NCBI GenBank assembly: GCA_024699855.1
Contig: JAMPIQ010000003.1
Coordinates: 5,642,001 to 5,706,000, forward strand
Length of the DNA stretch: 64,000 nucleotides
Direction: 5' to 3'
Source: Aphelenchoides besseyi
Lineage: Eukaryota; Nematoda; Chromadorea; Rhabditida; Aphelenchoididae
The notes below the pieces were generated by a model. The model was not told the origin of the DNA and searched no databases. It saw only the letters and a list, made by a program, of their open reading frames with translations. A program made the position numbers and the translations under genes. Positions 11,889 to 24,500 of this stretch are shown here, one piece after another (position 1 is the first letter of the stretch; each line of letters opens with the position of its first letter).

Positions 11889-12273
11889 ATGTTCGCATTA
11901 AGAACAAAGTTTTTGCGGTTTAGTCTTGGAACTGTTCGCTACTCCAGCAAATCACCAGTCGAAACGCTTCGATCACGGTTGTTGTATCAAAGTAAAAAGC
12001 GTGGAATACTCGAGAACGACATTCTCATTGGCGGATTTGCCGAGAGTCAACTTGGAGAATTGAATGAAAAGGAGATGCGTGAATATGATCGAGTTATCAA
12101 TGGCGAGCATATGGAGTGGGATCTCTACTATTACATCTCCGGTTAATTACTCTGTTTTTTTGTTTATTCGAGTAAATTTGTTTTCAGGCAAAAAGCCACC
12201 ACCTTCCGAATTGACAGAAAACTCGGTTTTCCAGAAGATGATCGAATACGCGAAGCGAATGAAGACTAGATGA
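11889..12273 (+). CDS. SDHAF2: Succinate dehydrogenase assembly factor 2 (Sdh5)
   Basis: This mitochondrial matrix factor helps add FAD to the flavoprotein subunit of succinate dehydrogenase. The N-terminus (MFALRTKFLRFSLGTVRYSS) is basic and Ser-rich, like a mitochondrial presequence. The conserved core follows: LRSRLLYQSKKRGILENDIL, GELNEKEMREYDRVIN, MEWDLYYYISG. One intron (GTTAAT...TTTCAG) lies after YYISG, and the last exon reads KKPPPSELTENSVFQKMIEY. Length about 115-120 residues fits the family after processing. The poly(A) signal AATAAA lies at 12302. The gene converges on TATDN3 with only 46 bases between stop codons. Confidence 0.92.
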
Positions 12274-12319
12274 TCAATTTCCATGAGTTCTTTATTAGAA
12301 AAATAAATCGTTTTGTAGT

Positions 12320-13229
12320 TCAAACAAATCGAAACAATCGTTTTGCATTTTCCGTTGTAATTCGTTTCACTTCTTCTAACGAAGTCTCTTTGATTCGTGC
12401 AATGAATTTTGCACTATCAATCACATTCATTGGTTCATTTCGTTCCTCACGATTAACTGACAGAAAAGGACTATCAGTTTCCAAGCAGAGTTGTTGTAAC
12501 GGAACTGCTCTTACAAGTTTCTCTGACTGAAAAGCAACGAACTTGTCATTAAGATCACCAAAATGACAACAAACCTCTGGACTGTTAGCAAAACACGGTG
12601 GAATACTAAAATAAAAACCTGCTTCGATTGCTGGCTTGGCACTTTTTACGTTCCCAGAATAGCAGTGCATGAGAACCGAATTTGCATTATGTTCCAACAA
12701 CCATTTGATGGCCGGTTTCCCTGCGGATCTTGAATGAACGTTTCTAAACAAACTCATTTAACACCGTAGGAATACAAATTACACGGGAATCTGAAGCTCA
12801 TTGGCCAGTTCAATTTGTCTTCGGAATACTTCTCGTTGTATTCGCTTATCTTCGTCGCCATTCTTCAAGTATCGTGGACTAAAATCTAATCCAATTTCTC
12901 CAAGTGCACACAAACGATCGCCATTGGTTCGTATACACTTCTCGATGGATTCGAAATCCGCTTCGGTGACCGAACTATATTCTCGCTAAAACATACGCTA
13001 AATTTATTGTTACTTTGCGTTAATCTACTTGAACAGGATGAACGCCAAGAGCAGGATAACAAAATTTTGGATATTTTTCAGCGAGATCCAAAATCGCTTG
13101 TTGATCGTTCGCAAATTGGGCTACCACTACAATGCCCTCCACTCCCGACTGTTTCGCACGTTCAACCACTTTATCAGCATCTTCGGCAAACAGTTCATCA
13201 GCAAGATGACAATGGCAGTCGATCAGCAT
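12320..13229 (-). CDS. TATDN3: TatD-family metal-dependent deoxyribonuclease, TATDN3 type
   Basis: This is a TIM-barrel metal-dependent hydrolase. The start at 13229 gives MLIDCHCHLADELF with the metal-binding HCH. Next are YPALGVHPVQ, LGEIGLDFSPRYL with the catalytic Glu, NVHSRSAGKPAIKWLL, LMHCYSGNVKSA and LETDSPFLSV with the final metal-binding Asp, all in family order. The C-terminus (ERNEPMNVIDSAKFIARIK, ITTENAKRLF) also matches TATDN3 rather than TATDN1. Two or three short introns interrupt it. Every expected metal ligand motif is present, so it should be active. Family members are 3'-5' nucleases; the in vivo substrate is unknown. Confidence 0.9.
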
Positions 13230-14334
13230 CGCAAGCTAGTTGTCTTCGATGTTCGAAACACACAAGACCCCTTTGTGTCAACTCTAATAACTAAAACTTT
13301 AAAGAATACAGTACCATCTGAGAATGCTAAAACTTTAACCCCTTTATACAAAAGTATAAGTGAATATGAATCAAAAAGTAAAACCACTAATCCTAATTAT
13401 TTCTAAGTATGCTTAGGTTATTTAACATCGTCGTCTTAATGTTTAATTGAGGATTGATATACAAGTACGGAAATGCACAAATGAGGATACATTTCTTTTA
13501 CAAACTACAATTTTAATGTCAATTGATCGTGTAAGAAGTTGATTGCAGTTTCCCAAATCGAGTTTCTTTATCAGTCGTCTTTCGTGTACCCGTCAATGCT
13601 GTCCACTAAATCTCAATCAAATTCGAGTAATTCATTACCTGTGTGATAAGCGAGTAAATGAGCCGTCGTTTTCTTGTTGGTCAACTCGTGATTGGAGGGC
13701 GATTTTTTGCAATAAACTGGGTAATCGGCGGAGTCGCGCAACTTCACGACGACCGTTCATCTTCACATGTCAAGCGACGTGTCATGGAAAAAGGGCGGCT
13801 TGGCGATCCGCCTTTCTGCACACGATCTTCAGACGTCCATCAACCCCAAAAGCAACATGAAGACGATGGTCACTAAATGAATGAACGTTCGAACCGCGAA
13901 AAGGCTGAGGGAATCTGAGTTGCAGGTTTTGTTTTTTGAAATCGTGCATTCTGTGCAATTGACACTCCGACGAACATTCGCTACATCGCTATTTTAATTG
14001 TTTTTATATAACAATTATTGTGGCTGAACGGTCACAAGTAAACAGTAGGAATTCGATCTATTGTGGAAAAATGCCTTTGATTTTGTTATATTCGCTAGTA
14101 TTCATGTTTACAAGGTCTACGGTAATCGAAAAGAAAAGCTGGATGTTTGACGAATTGCGTAATTAAAGTGTCGACCGCGAGTTCTCATAAAAATTAGATT
14201 TGTTGTATCCGCTGTATAACAAAGAAAACAATGCGAGATTCAATCTTTTGAAAAACACATCTAATTACACGCGTTTCAGGTGAGTAGTCGATTTGCTTCC
14301 GCTTTCTGACATCTTGGGCTCCCAACACACGATT
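13230..14334. promoter_or_regulatory. Divergent intergenic region, TATDN3 to DB-module gene
   Basis: This 1.1 kb region holds no recognisable gene. A locally GC-richer patch at about 13690-13860 contains short open frames on both strands and a small imperfect hairpin (GGCGG...CCGCC near 13795). The rest is AT-rich promoter-like sequence. Confidence 0.4.
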
Positions 14335-15623
14335 ATGTCGGACGCGAAAAGAACATTACAACTAACATTGCTTCTTGGTTTCAGTAAGTACAATATCAAT
14401 AGAATTCGACTAATGTGTTCAATTTTAGTTTCTGCTTCTTCTGCCCAATACTTTTATTCTCAAGGTCGTTACTATTACATACCACAACAACCCTATCAAA
14501 ATCCCTATTATTCCCACCAACAGCAATTTTATGCACCTCGGGCTCCGGTAGCCATTCAACCACCACTTCAACAACAGCAACAGTTCCGTCAAACTTATGT
14601 TCCCGAAAAGAAACCGATAGTTCAAAAAAATCGTTCGGCAACCAACACCTTTGAATTCGATATTCCTCCACCGCCAAGTCGTTTTCTTTCGGAAGATGAT
14701 AGAGCAAAAATTATTAGTTCGAGCAAAAGTGGTCGACCGGAACACGTTGGAGTTGCATCTGTTCAATCGCAACGTTCTCGTCTTATCACTGGTTCTACTG
14801 ATCAAACAAGACCTTTAAGTCATCAATCAGTAGCTCAACCAGCACCTTCAGTTCAAGTGCACCATCTTCAAGTGCCTCGATTGATCCCAAAACCGAATGT
14901 TCAAACACCGTCACAAATCACACACTTAATTGCGAACTCTTCTCCAGCGACTCTTGTTGTTACCACACGTTCTGTTCCAACTACCATCGAGACAATTCAT
15001 GTAACCGAAGCGATTATCGAAACAACGACCACTCTCGGTTCACCAACCACCTCACATTTGTCTCCGTCACATGGAAAAAAGGTATAAACAAGAAACGAAC
15101 GTATTTAAAGTTAATTTCAGGTTGATCCAAACAAAGTTTTCCTACAATGCTGTACGTTTTCAATCTTACCCTTTATTATGTAGCATTAATTTAGGTCAAG
15201 ACAAAAAAGTTGCAAAAACTTGCGAATCAAAGTGCAGTTTTAGTGGGATTAACAAGAAGTCGGTATATTGATTATTTGTAACTACTGAACTGATGCTACT
15301 GATTTTAGTTGACGGCTATGTTCCTTGGCACAGATCCATGCCCACAGAAATTTGGTCTTGATTTGTTCGCATGTGCGGCGCAAGAAAATGATCACACACC
15401 TTGTTGTAAATCGAAAAACGTCCAACGAACAAGCGCAGGAAACAAGTGCCTTGCCTTCTGTAATCTCCGACCTGAGACGCGATTCCAAGCTGATGCAAGT
15501 TATTTGCCATGCTGGGGAGTTCTTCACGACGTGAGTGTTCATACGAGGTTTACTCTAAACGATGAATTACAGGTGAAAGACTGTTTCAAGGAAGCGATTA
15601 TACGAGGAAACCCAATATTGTAG
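14335..15623 (+). CDS. Secreted DB-module protein with Tyr/Gln-rich extension
   Basis: A signal peptide (MSDAKRTLQLTLLLGF, then across an intron ISASSAQ) starts at 14335. A long low-complexity part follows, rich in Tyr, Gln and Pro (YFYSQGRYYYIPQQPYQNPY, then QQQQQ) and later Ser/Thr/Val. The C-terminal part, reached through several short introns, is a cysteine-rich DB module. It reads FLQCCQDKKVAKTCESKCSF, LTAMFLGTDPCPQKFG, DLFACAAQENDHTPCC, AGNKCLAFCNLRP, LPCWGVL and VKDCFKEAII, ending at 15623. The DB module is known chiefly from nematodes and is extracellular. The extension resembles cuticle or extracellular-matrix proteins. Function is not known; likely structural or matrix-associated. 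The poly(A) signal is at 15710. Confidence 0.85.
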
Positions 15624-15788
15624 AGCAAATTTGTTTCTTCATTTGTTGTACATAATGTTGTAAAATCGTGTGTTCTCTGAATATTATTCATCCAATTTAT
15701 AACAAAACAAATAAATTCAACAGAATTAGAAAAGAGAACAACTAAACCGCTGGGGTAATACCTAACTATTCAAATTGGATGATCAGTT

Positions 15789-16994
15789 CTAACGACGCTT
15801 ATTCTTGTTGTCCTTATCCAAAACATTCAAATATTCTTCGTCAGCCAAGTTCAAGAACAGAGTGTCAGATGGCAAATAGACGCGATTTGCCGAGGTCGAA
15901 ATCAATTTGGCAATTTTCTGAGCAGCACGAATTTTACGCAGTTTCAAGAAGCCCTGATCTTGTTTCATTGATTCACCCAACTGAAATGAACGAAATTAAT
16001 TTAGATCTCATAATCACTTGTGTTTGTAGACCACTATAATTAATCAGTGAAGTTTCCACTTTGTTTCACTGACAGTTCTAATAATGGTCCTTTCGAATCG
16101 TTTGATTTGTGTCGCTTTTACATCGCTGTTATTTCAATTGAACAACAGCGATAAGATTCACGACAACATTTGAGGTATAGAAAAGAACTCACTAGTTTCG
16201 CTGATTGTGCTTCTCCTTCGGCTTGTACAATCTTCTCTTGACGATGTTGAATTGCTTTTTCGACCATAAATGAGGCACGTTGAGCTTCTTGCGCTGCCAC
16301 TTGTTTAGCTTCAACGGCTGCCGAATATTGCGGCGAGAATGCGAGTTCGGTGAGAGCCACATCGTCGAGGATGATGTTGAAATCGAGAGCTCGTTCGATC
16401 AATCCCTTGCGCACCAACAACGAAACTTGTTGACGTTGAGTGATTAATTGGGACGCATTGAATTTGGCGACCACTCCTTTTAAGACCTAAAACTCGAAAA
16501 CTCAAAATAACTTTATAAAGGTAAAACCAACCTCATTGCAAATCGAAGGCAAAACACGCTCTTCCCAGTTCAAACCCAAAGTGCGATAGAGCTTTGGAAG
16601 TGAGTTGGGTTCTGGACGGGACAACACACGAAGTCCGATGTTCACCATTTGCAAATCTTTGGATCCGGTTGGCGAGCGAATTTGATTGGGACGAGCACGA
16701 ATATCGTAAACAATCGGATATTGGAACCATGGAACCCGAAAATGAAGTCCTTCCTTGTAGATCTCGTCACTCAGACCACCTATACGATTGAACATGATTG
16801 CCCGATGACCGGCTTCCACTGAAACTCAACGATTAGCTACAATTTGACTACAATAACTTACCGGTAAACACCGAGTTAATTGCAACATATGTTGCTGCTC
16901 CGGCGGCCGCAAGCAACCCGACACCAAGTCCTGCTCCTTTGGAGTTCTTTAGAATTTTGTTGATTGCTTCTTTTCCTTGCTGCTGAGCGGACAT
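15789..16994 (-). CDS. PHB2: Prohibitin-2, mitochondrial inner-membrane scaffold
   Basis: This subunit forms the ring-shaped PHB1/PHB2 complex of the inner membrane, which stabilises respiratory proteins and mitochondrial proteases. The ATG at 16994 is preceded two bases upstream by a GTTTGTTTCAG acceptor. An N-terminal hydrophobic anchor ([20 protein letters not shown]) leads to the PHB/SPFH domain: [60 protein letters not shown] helical C-terminal part follows ([38 protein letters not shown]), then a 210-nt intron and the last exon with [16 protein letters not shown]. All parts of the family are intact. TXNDC15 lies 293 bases upstream on the same strand. Confidence 0.95.
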
Positions 16995-16996
16995 GA

Positions 16997-17008
16997 CTGA
17001 AACAAACG
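16997..17008 (-). promoter_or_regulatory. Acceptor-like site before PHB2 ATG
   Basis: On the minus strand GTTTGTTTCAG ends 2 bases before the PHB2 start codon. A possible SL trans-splice site or 5' UTR intron end. Confidence 0.45.
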
Positions 17009-17287
17009 AACTTGGTCGTTGAAAATACAAACACCAATGATGATGAAAGTGCTGAACACTCAGCGGCAGCTGCGTTTAGGAGCTTCGGTCCTTCGTGTCG
17101 ACGAGATTTTTTCTCATCGATTTTTCAACGAACACTGAAAACCATCTTGATAACATTAAAACTTAGTAACTGATAGTCAACAAAATCACATCGAAGTTTA
17201 TTTCCAAGATGATACTACGAATATGTTCGAAAGTACAAGAGAAATAACGGTACCCGTAAGTGTTTGTGCAAGTTAAAGCAAACGGTA

Positions 17288-18232
17288 TTATCGTTGATTT
17301 CGTGGGAACCATTGGGAAATTCTCGGCGATACGTACAGAAAGTAAATGATATTGATGAGTAAAATAATGTTCGCCAGAACGTAATAGCTGAAACAAAAGT
17401 GAACAAGATTCTATAAGAACATTCTTACCGATCAACTCCGTCGCTCATATCCGCAAACTCAAAGAAGTTGAGAATGAACTCTCGATACTCGACGAAATGT
17501 TCCGTACTGCTTTCACTCGTGTTTCCGATCGTGTTCAAATCTTGACGTTTAATACCCGGTGGAAGGGCCAAATCCGTTCTCTTGAGCAGCAGTTCGACTA
17601 ACGATTGAAATGAGTTCATGTCGTCGTGAAGTCGAAGCCGAGCCACCTGATTCTCGAACAAAAACAGCACGGGCGTTGCGGCTATTCCGTGCTGATTGAT
17701 CAGTTGATCGGACGTCGATTTGTTGTCCACATTCAAAGCAAAGACGCGAAGTTTTGGAAACAATTGAGCCACGGAATAAACGTAACCGGCAACTCGCGTA
17801 CTAAACACGCAATTCGGCGAATAGAAGAACACCACAGAGCACATCGGTCGACCGAACGGATCCAATTCCTTCAGTTGTTCAATTAGCATGTTTCCATCGA
17901 CTATCATAACGTTTGTAGTGTTGCGAGCTTCAACTGGAAAGAAATAAAACAATTCGAGGACCTCGTAAGAACCAACTTAATCCACAGTGCCAAATATGCG
18001 GAGCATTTCGTGATTTCGTCATTCCGTGAACGCATCTCGAGTCGTTGATCATCGGACATTGAAAACGTGCAATCGCTTCAAATGGCAACGAAAAACAAAC
18101 TTCGTCGGTTGCTGTTGATGTGCCACTTGAAATCAAACAGAACAACGCAAAGCATACGACCCAAAAAAGCTAAAGAATTTGTTTTAACTGAATGATCATT
18201 ATAGAACTACTTACCGATTTGCTTTGATCCAT
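17288..18232 (-). CDS. TXNDC15: Thioredoxin-domain ER/ciliary membrane protein, TXNDC15 type
   Basis: The gene starts at 18232 (MDQSKS) with a signal peptide built across the first intron (LFWVVCFALFCLISSG). A cysteine-containing luminal segment (FQCPMINDSRCVHG, HIWHCG) precedes a thioredoxin-like domain (VVFFYSPNCVFSTRVAGY, FALNVDNKS, GIAATPVLFLFEN). As in TXNDC15, the redox site has a single Cys followed by xFS rather than CxxC, so classical disulfide exchange is unlikely. The last exon adds a transmembrane helix (YYVLANIILLINIIYFLYV) and a short tail ending QWFPRNQR. By family it sits in the ER membrane and affects ciliogenesis. Total about 260 residues. The stop at 17288 is inferred from splicing. 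Confidence 0.85.
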
Positions 18233-18581
18233 TTTCCTTCAAAAGGTAAATCGCAAAGTTCCAAGTTCTTCGCGAGAAAACGAACTTTTTGGGCGCAGTC
18301 TGCGCTCTTCGTATTCGATGATCGTGATCGTTGTTTGTGCTGCAAATGCTTCTTGAAGCACAATTTGTAGTACCGAGACTCAAAACTAGTTTCAACTAAA
18401 CAATCTCAACGAAGAATGTGTTCCATAAGTATGATCGTTCAGTTTTAGTCACAAGATTTGCCAAAACCTTGACACACTCGATTTCTGATTCTTTAAACGA
18501 AAAAGCAACAAAACACCAAAAAAGCAAACGAACAAGAAGAATTAGGTTTGTGTCGATTTGTGCTTTTACTCGTTTAAAACA
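18233..18581. promoter_or_regulatory. Bidirectional promoter TXNDC15 / TSR1
   Basis: 349 bases between two divergent start codons. Overlapping frames on both strands carry no recognisable domain. Confidence 0.45.
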
Positions 18582-21308
18582 ATGGACGGTACTCAAAGCC
18601 ATAAGCCGGGACTTTTCAAGCAACCGAACAAGAAGTTCAAGACTGGACGTCATCGAACCAAAGGAGAAATTAATCGTGATGCGAAAGGTAAACGGTTTTA
18701 ATTATCCGCAAATTTTGTTTTAAGGTCGCAAAAATGCGTTCAAAAAGCAAATTGGACCTGGAGCCAAATTGGTTAAACGAATTTCGCGTACCGATCGATT
18801 GAGTTTACGTAAACAAGTGCGTCAACTGAAAATCGCAGCAACTGAAGAACAACGACGATTGGAAGGTGGTGCGAATCGGGCTCCTCATCTGATTACGATC
18901 ATTTCGTTGGACTCCGAACTTTTGTCCACTGAAGTGTTGGATTGTTTGGTGAAAGCCGATGAAGAGGCGATCGTTACGCACAGTGAACGGGCCGGTATTA
19001 CTTATCTGAATGTGCCACGATTCAAGTCACGCTTCGGATTCTTGTGTCCAGAAGTGAACCAACTAGACAATCTACTCGACTGCTTGAAAGTTTCCGACGT
19101 TGTTTTGTTACTTTGGCCAACCGATGCACAGCTCAGCGACGACCAACGCATCTTTTTGGATATCATTTTGGCTCATGGACTTCCCACACCAATGAACTTG
19201 GTTGCTGGATTGCCCGGTCAAGGAAAGCAACGCGAACAGTTACGGAAAGGAGTGACAAAAACAATTGAAAAATGGTAAACGGAAACATTATGTTCGAACT
19301 GAATGCTTTTATTTAGGATATCCACCAAAAGCGGACTGTTCTTCATGGATTCGCCAACCGATCGACTTCAAATTCTTCGACATTTACCGACCATGCGCAA
19401 AAAACCGCTGTTGAATCAACGACGACGTCCGCACATTTTTGTTGAAAAATTGGAAATGGAATCTGGAGCAAACGGTGTTGGGACACTGAAATTAACCGGA
19501 TACATTCGAGGAGCACCAATGAACGTCAACAAACTCGTTTATATTCAGGGTTGGGGCGATTTCCAGTTACAGAAGATAACAAAAGCTCGTGATCCTCGAC
19601 CCTTAAGAGAAGACAAAGTAGTTTCCAACAGTAAACTAATGTTTCAATCATATTGTTTAGCGTTCGATGGACTTCGACGAACAAGTAATCGCAATACCCA
19701 ATCCCGAGATTCAAGAGTCGTTGCAATCCGAAGTTGTTGTCGATCCAATGGATTCTGAGCAACCGGAACCAACGGAAGATGTTTTGGATGAAAATATTTG
19801 TAAGCGATCTAACGATACGTATGTTGATTATATGAATTTTAGTCAAAGTACCAAAAATCAAACGGAAAGTACCGAAGGGAACGTCTGACTATCAAGCGGC
19901 GTGGATGATTGACGAAAATGAAGACGAAGAAATCAGTGATGAAGAGTCGGAGTCTGATGAGGAGGTAGATTTGGATGATAATAAAGTATCATTATCTTAT
20001 TAGGATGATGAAATGGACGTTGATGAAAATGAATCGGAAGGTCGCCGCGTTCAATTTGACATGCGACCAGCCGAGAAAGACGAGGATGGACTGGCGGATG
20101 CAATGAGTGTTGTATCGACCGCAACTGAGAGCATGTCAATGGCCGGAATCAACGATGCGATCGATGAAGCGGAAGTGCAACGATTTCGCGAAGAAGTGGA
20201 GAACCTGAAATGGCCCGATCAAGTGGACGTTGATACCGAACAACTGGCTCGCGAACGTTTCCAACGATATCGTGGATTGAAAAGTTTTCGGCAAGCTAAT
20301 TGAACTTCATTTGTGTTTCTTAACCTTCGAATTCAGTACGTCGCCGTGGGATCCGAAGGAAAATTTGCCGTCGGATTACGCACGTATTTTCAAGTTTGGT
20401 AATTTCAAGCGAACAAAACAACTTGTATTGGCGGATATTGATCACGATTATGCTCCCGAAAAGATCAACGAGGTTGCACTGCCCGGTTCCTATGTCACGA
20501 TCTATATTTCGAATGTTCCGGCACATTTTCCAAGTTTGTTTGCACACTCTTCTGAACATCAATGTTCTCATTTAGGTCAATTCGACTCCAACAGTCCGCT
20601 GATTGTGAGCGGCATGTTGAAGCACGAGCAGAAGTTCTCGCTGATGAACGTTGTTTTGCGTAAATACAATCATTGTAAAATTCCAATCAAAAACAAACAA
20701 ACGTTGATCTTCCACGTTGGATTCCGGCGCTTCGAAGTGAGTGCTGTTTTTTCACAACACACCAACGGCGACAAGTTCAAGGTACGGAAATCGGTTTGTT
20801 TCTTTGTTGTTAATAATGCTTGCAGATGGAGAGATTTATGCCCGAAGGTACTCCGTTTGTTGCAAGCTACTTTGGTCCGGTAACATTTGGTCCCTGCCCT
20901 GTGTTGGTGTTTTTACGTGATGACGATGGAACAAAACATTTCGTCGCGTATGGATCCGTTTCTGATGCAAATCCCGATCGTATTATTTTGAAACGAATCG
21001 TGTTGAGTGGCAATCCGTACAAAATTGTGAAACGTTCTGCAATCGTTCGTTTCATGTTCTTCAACAAAGGCAATTGCTTGGTTTTGATTTGGGTTTGATA
21101 TGTGAGTTCGTTTGCAGAGGATATCGAATGGTTCAAGCCGGTCGAATTGTACACGGATGCCGGAAATCGTGGTCACATCAAGGACTCTATTGGTACTCAT
21201 GGGCTGATGAAGTGCACGTTCAATTTGCCACTGAAGAAACAAGAACAAGTCAAAATGAACCTTTATAAGCGAATTTTTCCACCGTGGACTTATGCTCCAC
21301 ATTATTGA
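18582..21308 (+). CDS. TSR1: TSR1, pre-40S ribosome maturation factor
   Basis: This GTPase-like (non-hydrolysing) factor blocks premature initiation-factor binding on late pre-40S particles. The start at 18582 gives MDGTQSHKPGLFKQPNKKF, the basic N-terminus of the family. A translation-factor-like domain follows (RAPHLITIISLDSELL, KVSDVVLLLWPTDAQ, AGLPGQGKQREQLRKG). The AARP2CN region includes RRPHIFVEKLEME, LTGYIRGAPMNVNKLVYI and QGWGDFQLQKI. KRKVPKGTSDYQAAW comes next, then a strongly acidic linker, and a C-terminal domain with YARIFKFGNFKRTKQLVL, FVASYFGPVTFGPCPVLVF, LSGNPYKIVKRSAIVRFMFF and LYKRIFPPWTYAP. The stop is at 21308 and the poly(A) signal at 21357. About ten short introns. Identification is secure. 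Confidence 0.95.
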
Positions 21309-21495
21309 TTTGATTGTTTGATTCGAACGAGTTCTATGGTTGTTATTGTTGAATTTAATAAAATTCTTATTTGATGACTGGATTAGTTAGATTCAGACCC
21401 GTTGCTAAGCTTTAACTGCGCCCCGATGTTTGTTGGGTGCAGAACGAAAGAGCGAATACAACAGAGATTTTAGGTTCGGTTTTATCTCAACCATT

Positions 21496-21507
21496 TATGT
21501 TCTATAG
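21496..21507 (+). promoter_or_regulatory. Acceptor-like site before WASHC4 ATG
   Basis: TATGTTCTATAG ends 20 bases before the ATG at 21528, 199 bases after the TSR1 stop. A candidate trans-splice site. Confidence 0.35.
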
Positions 21508-21527
21508 ACGTTTATTGAGGCTTCAAA

Positions 21528-24500
21528 ATGACATTATCTCAAGAAGATCGAGCTCAACAATTCGAGCTTCAACGTCTAAAACAGCTAGTCGGCATTGCAC
21601 GATCTTTGGATGAGGATCTAAAAACCTTTGATTTTAAACGTTCTTATATTCAATGTGCGGTAAGAAATTTACAACAACGAGAAGCGAATTTGAAGTTTGT
21701 TAAGACCGACATGCCGATTTTATCAGTTGGAAATCTGGAGATATTTGAAAGTGGAAATGCGTTCATTGACAAAACAGTAACTGCATTTAGCGTTTTGGCG
21801 GCCGAAGTGGAGAACCTTGTTGCTGAAGCGCAGAACAAATACTACGATAGTCTTTTGCTTTATAGTGAACAACGTAAGCGTGAGATCAGTTAATAAGCCT
21901 GTGTTTATTCTTGTAGCAGAATCCGATGATGAGCCGGATGCTCTAACAGCAATGAGTAGGTTCCTGCCATTTCTTCAGGATCTTTTATTGTATGTACGTC
22001 GATGTCAAGAAGTTTGCAAAAATTTATTATCTCAGCTGCTTGGTTTCTATAACTTAGAGTTAGTATAAGAAGAGAATAAGAATATAGATGGGTTTGTTTA
22101 GCGAACGTGTTCTACAGAAAGCTCGAGATCGACGGCTTTCACGAGTATGGAATTTGATTGGAAACGTTTTGGTTATCTTGACGACATTGGATGAAATTAT
22201 TATTTCTCATGAAATCATTGCTGAACACTACAAGTATTATCATCAAACAATGTTGATTGCGCTTTCAAGTCCCGGACAGTTTGGGATTTCGGAAAGTGAT
22301 ACACGTTTGAAACCATTGTTGTCTGCGCTCTCTGACATTTCAACATCAGTGATAAGCGGGAGAACACTACAGGTATCTGTCATTTACTTTCATAGATCAA
22401 TCAATGATGCTTTAGAATTGTTGTACTCAAACATTCTCTTCTGCTCAAATACCTGCACAGTTTATGGACCAATTCCGAACAACAATCTCTGAAGAATTAA
22501 ACAAATGGGAACGTTTAGCCCAAGAAGATGTACCAGATATGCATCGGTTGATGACCGCATGCTCATTGAGTGTCCTTTACTTCTATTTGAATCAAAGCAA
22601 AAGTGTGGACAAGAAGCTGTTACGAGCATTGTGTGCCACTCAAAAAAAGTTAGTAACTTTTCACTTGGTCGGAGATGTGATGTTTACGCCCACACTTTTT
22701 TTGCTACAACAACTTCCACCGAATGTTAGTCAGCATATGGACAAGAAAATCACGACAAAGAAGTCTCTACTCGATGCCTTTTCACTGGTTCTAAATCAAC
22801 AAGCAGAGCAGTTGCATCGTGAGGTTCAGTCAGCAGTTGAGATGATCAACGAGTGGAAAACGGAAATGAAAAGTATGATCAGTTACGAGAAAGATGAATC
22901 AAATGCAACTGTGAATGGATCACGCGCCAACAATCTTGCCGTTCTTCGTTGTTATACTGTGTTGAAAGGCGTTCGAAAAGCCGACCAAATTTCGCGTCTC
23001 GTCAGATGTGTTCTAAACGGACACTTATCAGAAGATCGTTCACTTTCAAAACAGAATGCTCAAAACATCTTTCGTTTAATCGAATTAATCAAGGTTTGTT
23101 ATTTAACATCAAGCATTTATTCATATTCAGAATTTAGTCCGTTAGCAGCACCCTCGATTACTACTGGCCATCAATTTTGGAGTGGAATATGCACGCTCTT
23201 CTGTTTTTGAGCAGTGCAGCAGCTCGAATCTTCGAAGGAATTCGAACTGAATTAAGTGCAAAAGCAATGACTCCGTATCTCGTTGACGTACTTTCGGCTC
23301 TTAAAATAGCCACCTTATGTGTTGCAAAATCTCCTACAAAGTTTCGTTTACTTGCTTGTGGATTTGCCATGGAAATCGGACACTATCAGGTAATTAGTAA
23401 TTTGAACACATTGTCAACAAATACCTTTAGAAAAATTTTCGTTCTGCAGAAATAAACGAAATTGAGGAGCTGTTGCGAAAACTTCGTGCGATCATAACAA
23501 TAAATTTGTCGATTCGACGAACAACCGACTGCTCATTTCTATATTGGCATCGTTCAGCAAGTTCCATTTACTTTAAGTCTCTCTTCGAAGATGTTACGAC
23601 ATTGAATGAACGTTTTAACGTAAGTTTATCTGCAAATTTATATGCTTAGTTATTGTATTTAGTTGTTTGCCGGTGCTTTGGACGATGCATCAAGGTACTT
23701 GAAAAAAGCGAAACATTCTAATGTGGAAGAGTTGGTCAATGGATTTGGCATCGAACTATTCGAATCGTTTAAAGATGTAATGCATTTTAGTGATTTCTGT
23801 AAACTTGTGTTGTAGAATGTTCTTGATCCGCTTTGTGCAAACGTTGAGAACGACCTTCGACTTTCCATTCATGAGCAACAGAATGTGACATCAATCACAA
23901 TGCAGGAGCTATTTCAATCGGCACGTAACGCGGGATCGCAAGTGAACAGAAACTCCACAAACACTTCGAGTTCAATTCTTCGATTGATCGCCTTTTTTGC
24001 TCTTGAACTCAACATTTCGGATCGACAACTGAGAATCAAAGAGCACGTGGAAGATCGAATGCAGAAAACGTTCTACGAGCTGACTGCTGTTGCTCTGCAT
24101 GATTCGGAAATCTACAAGCAGATGGGAGTTTTGGCCGAAAGAAGATTCGGACTCAAGATTATTGAAAGTAATCTGCCGCAAATGTTTATCAATCAAGGAG
24201 TCAATTTGTTGGAAATCGTAACGAACTTTGACTCCTTTGTTTCTTCGTACAACTACGATTTCAATGAGCAAATGTTCATTGAAAAGGACAACAAAGCAAA
24301 AACGTTAAATGTACTTCGGGTACCTAATATTGTCGGTTCGATTCGAACTCACGGGTTGGGAGTTTTGAACACAACGGTAGGTCGTAATTGATTAACAATA
24401 ATACGCGAAAGTTCAGGTTAATTTTGCATATCAATCATTAGCGGGTAAACTTCGCACTTTTTCTCGATTCTTGTTCAACGAACAAATTCGCAATCAGCTC

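Noticed and set aside
13658..13876. 72-codon plus-strand frame beginning MSRRFLVGQLVIGG
   Set aside because: No family, no splice support, lies in a divergent promoter region.
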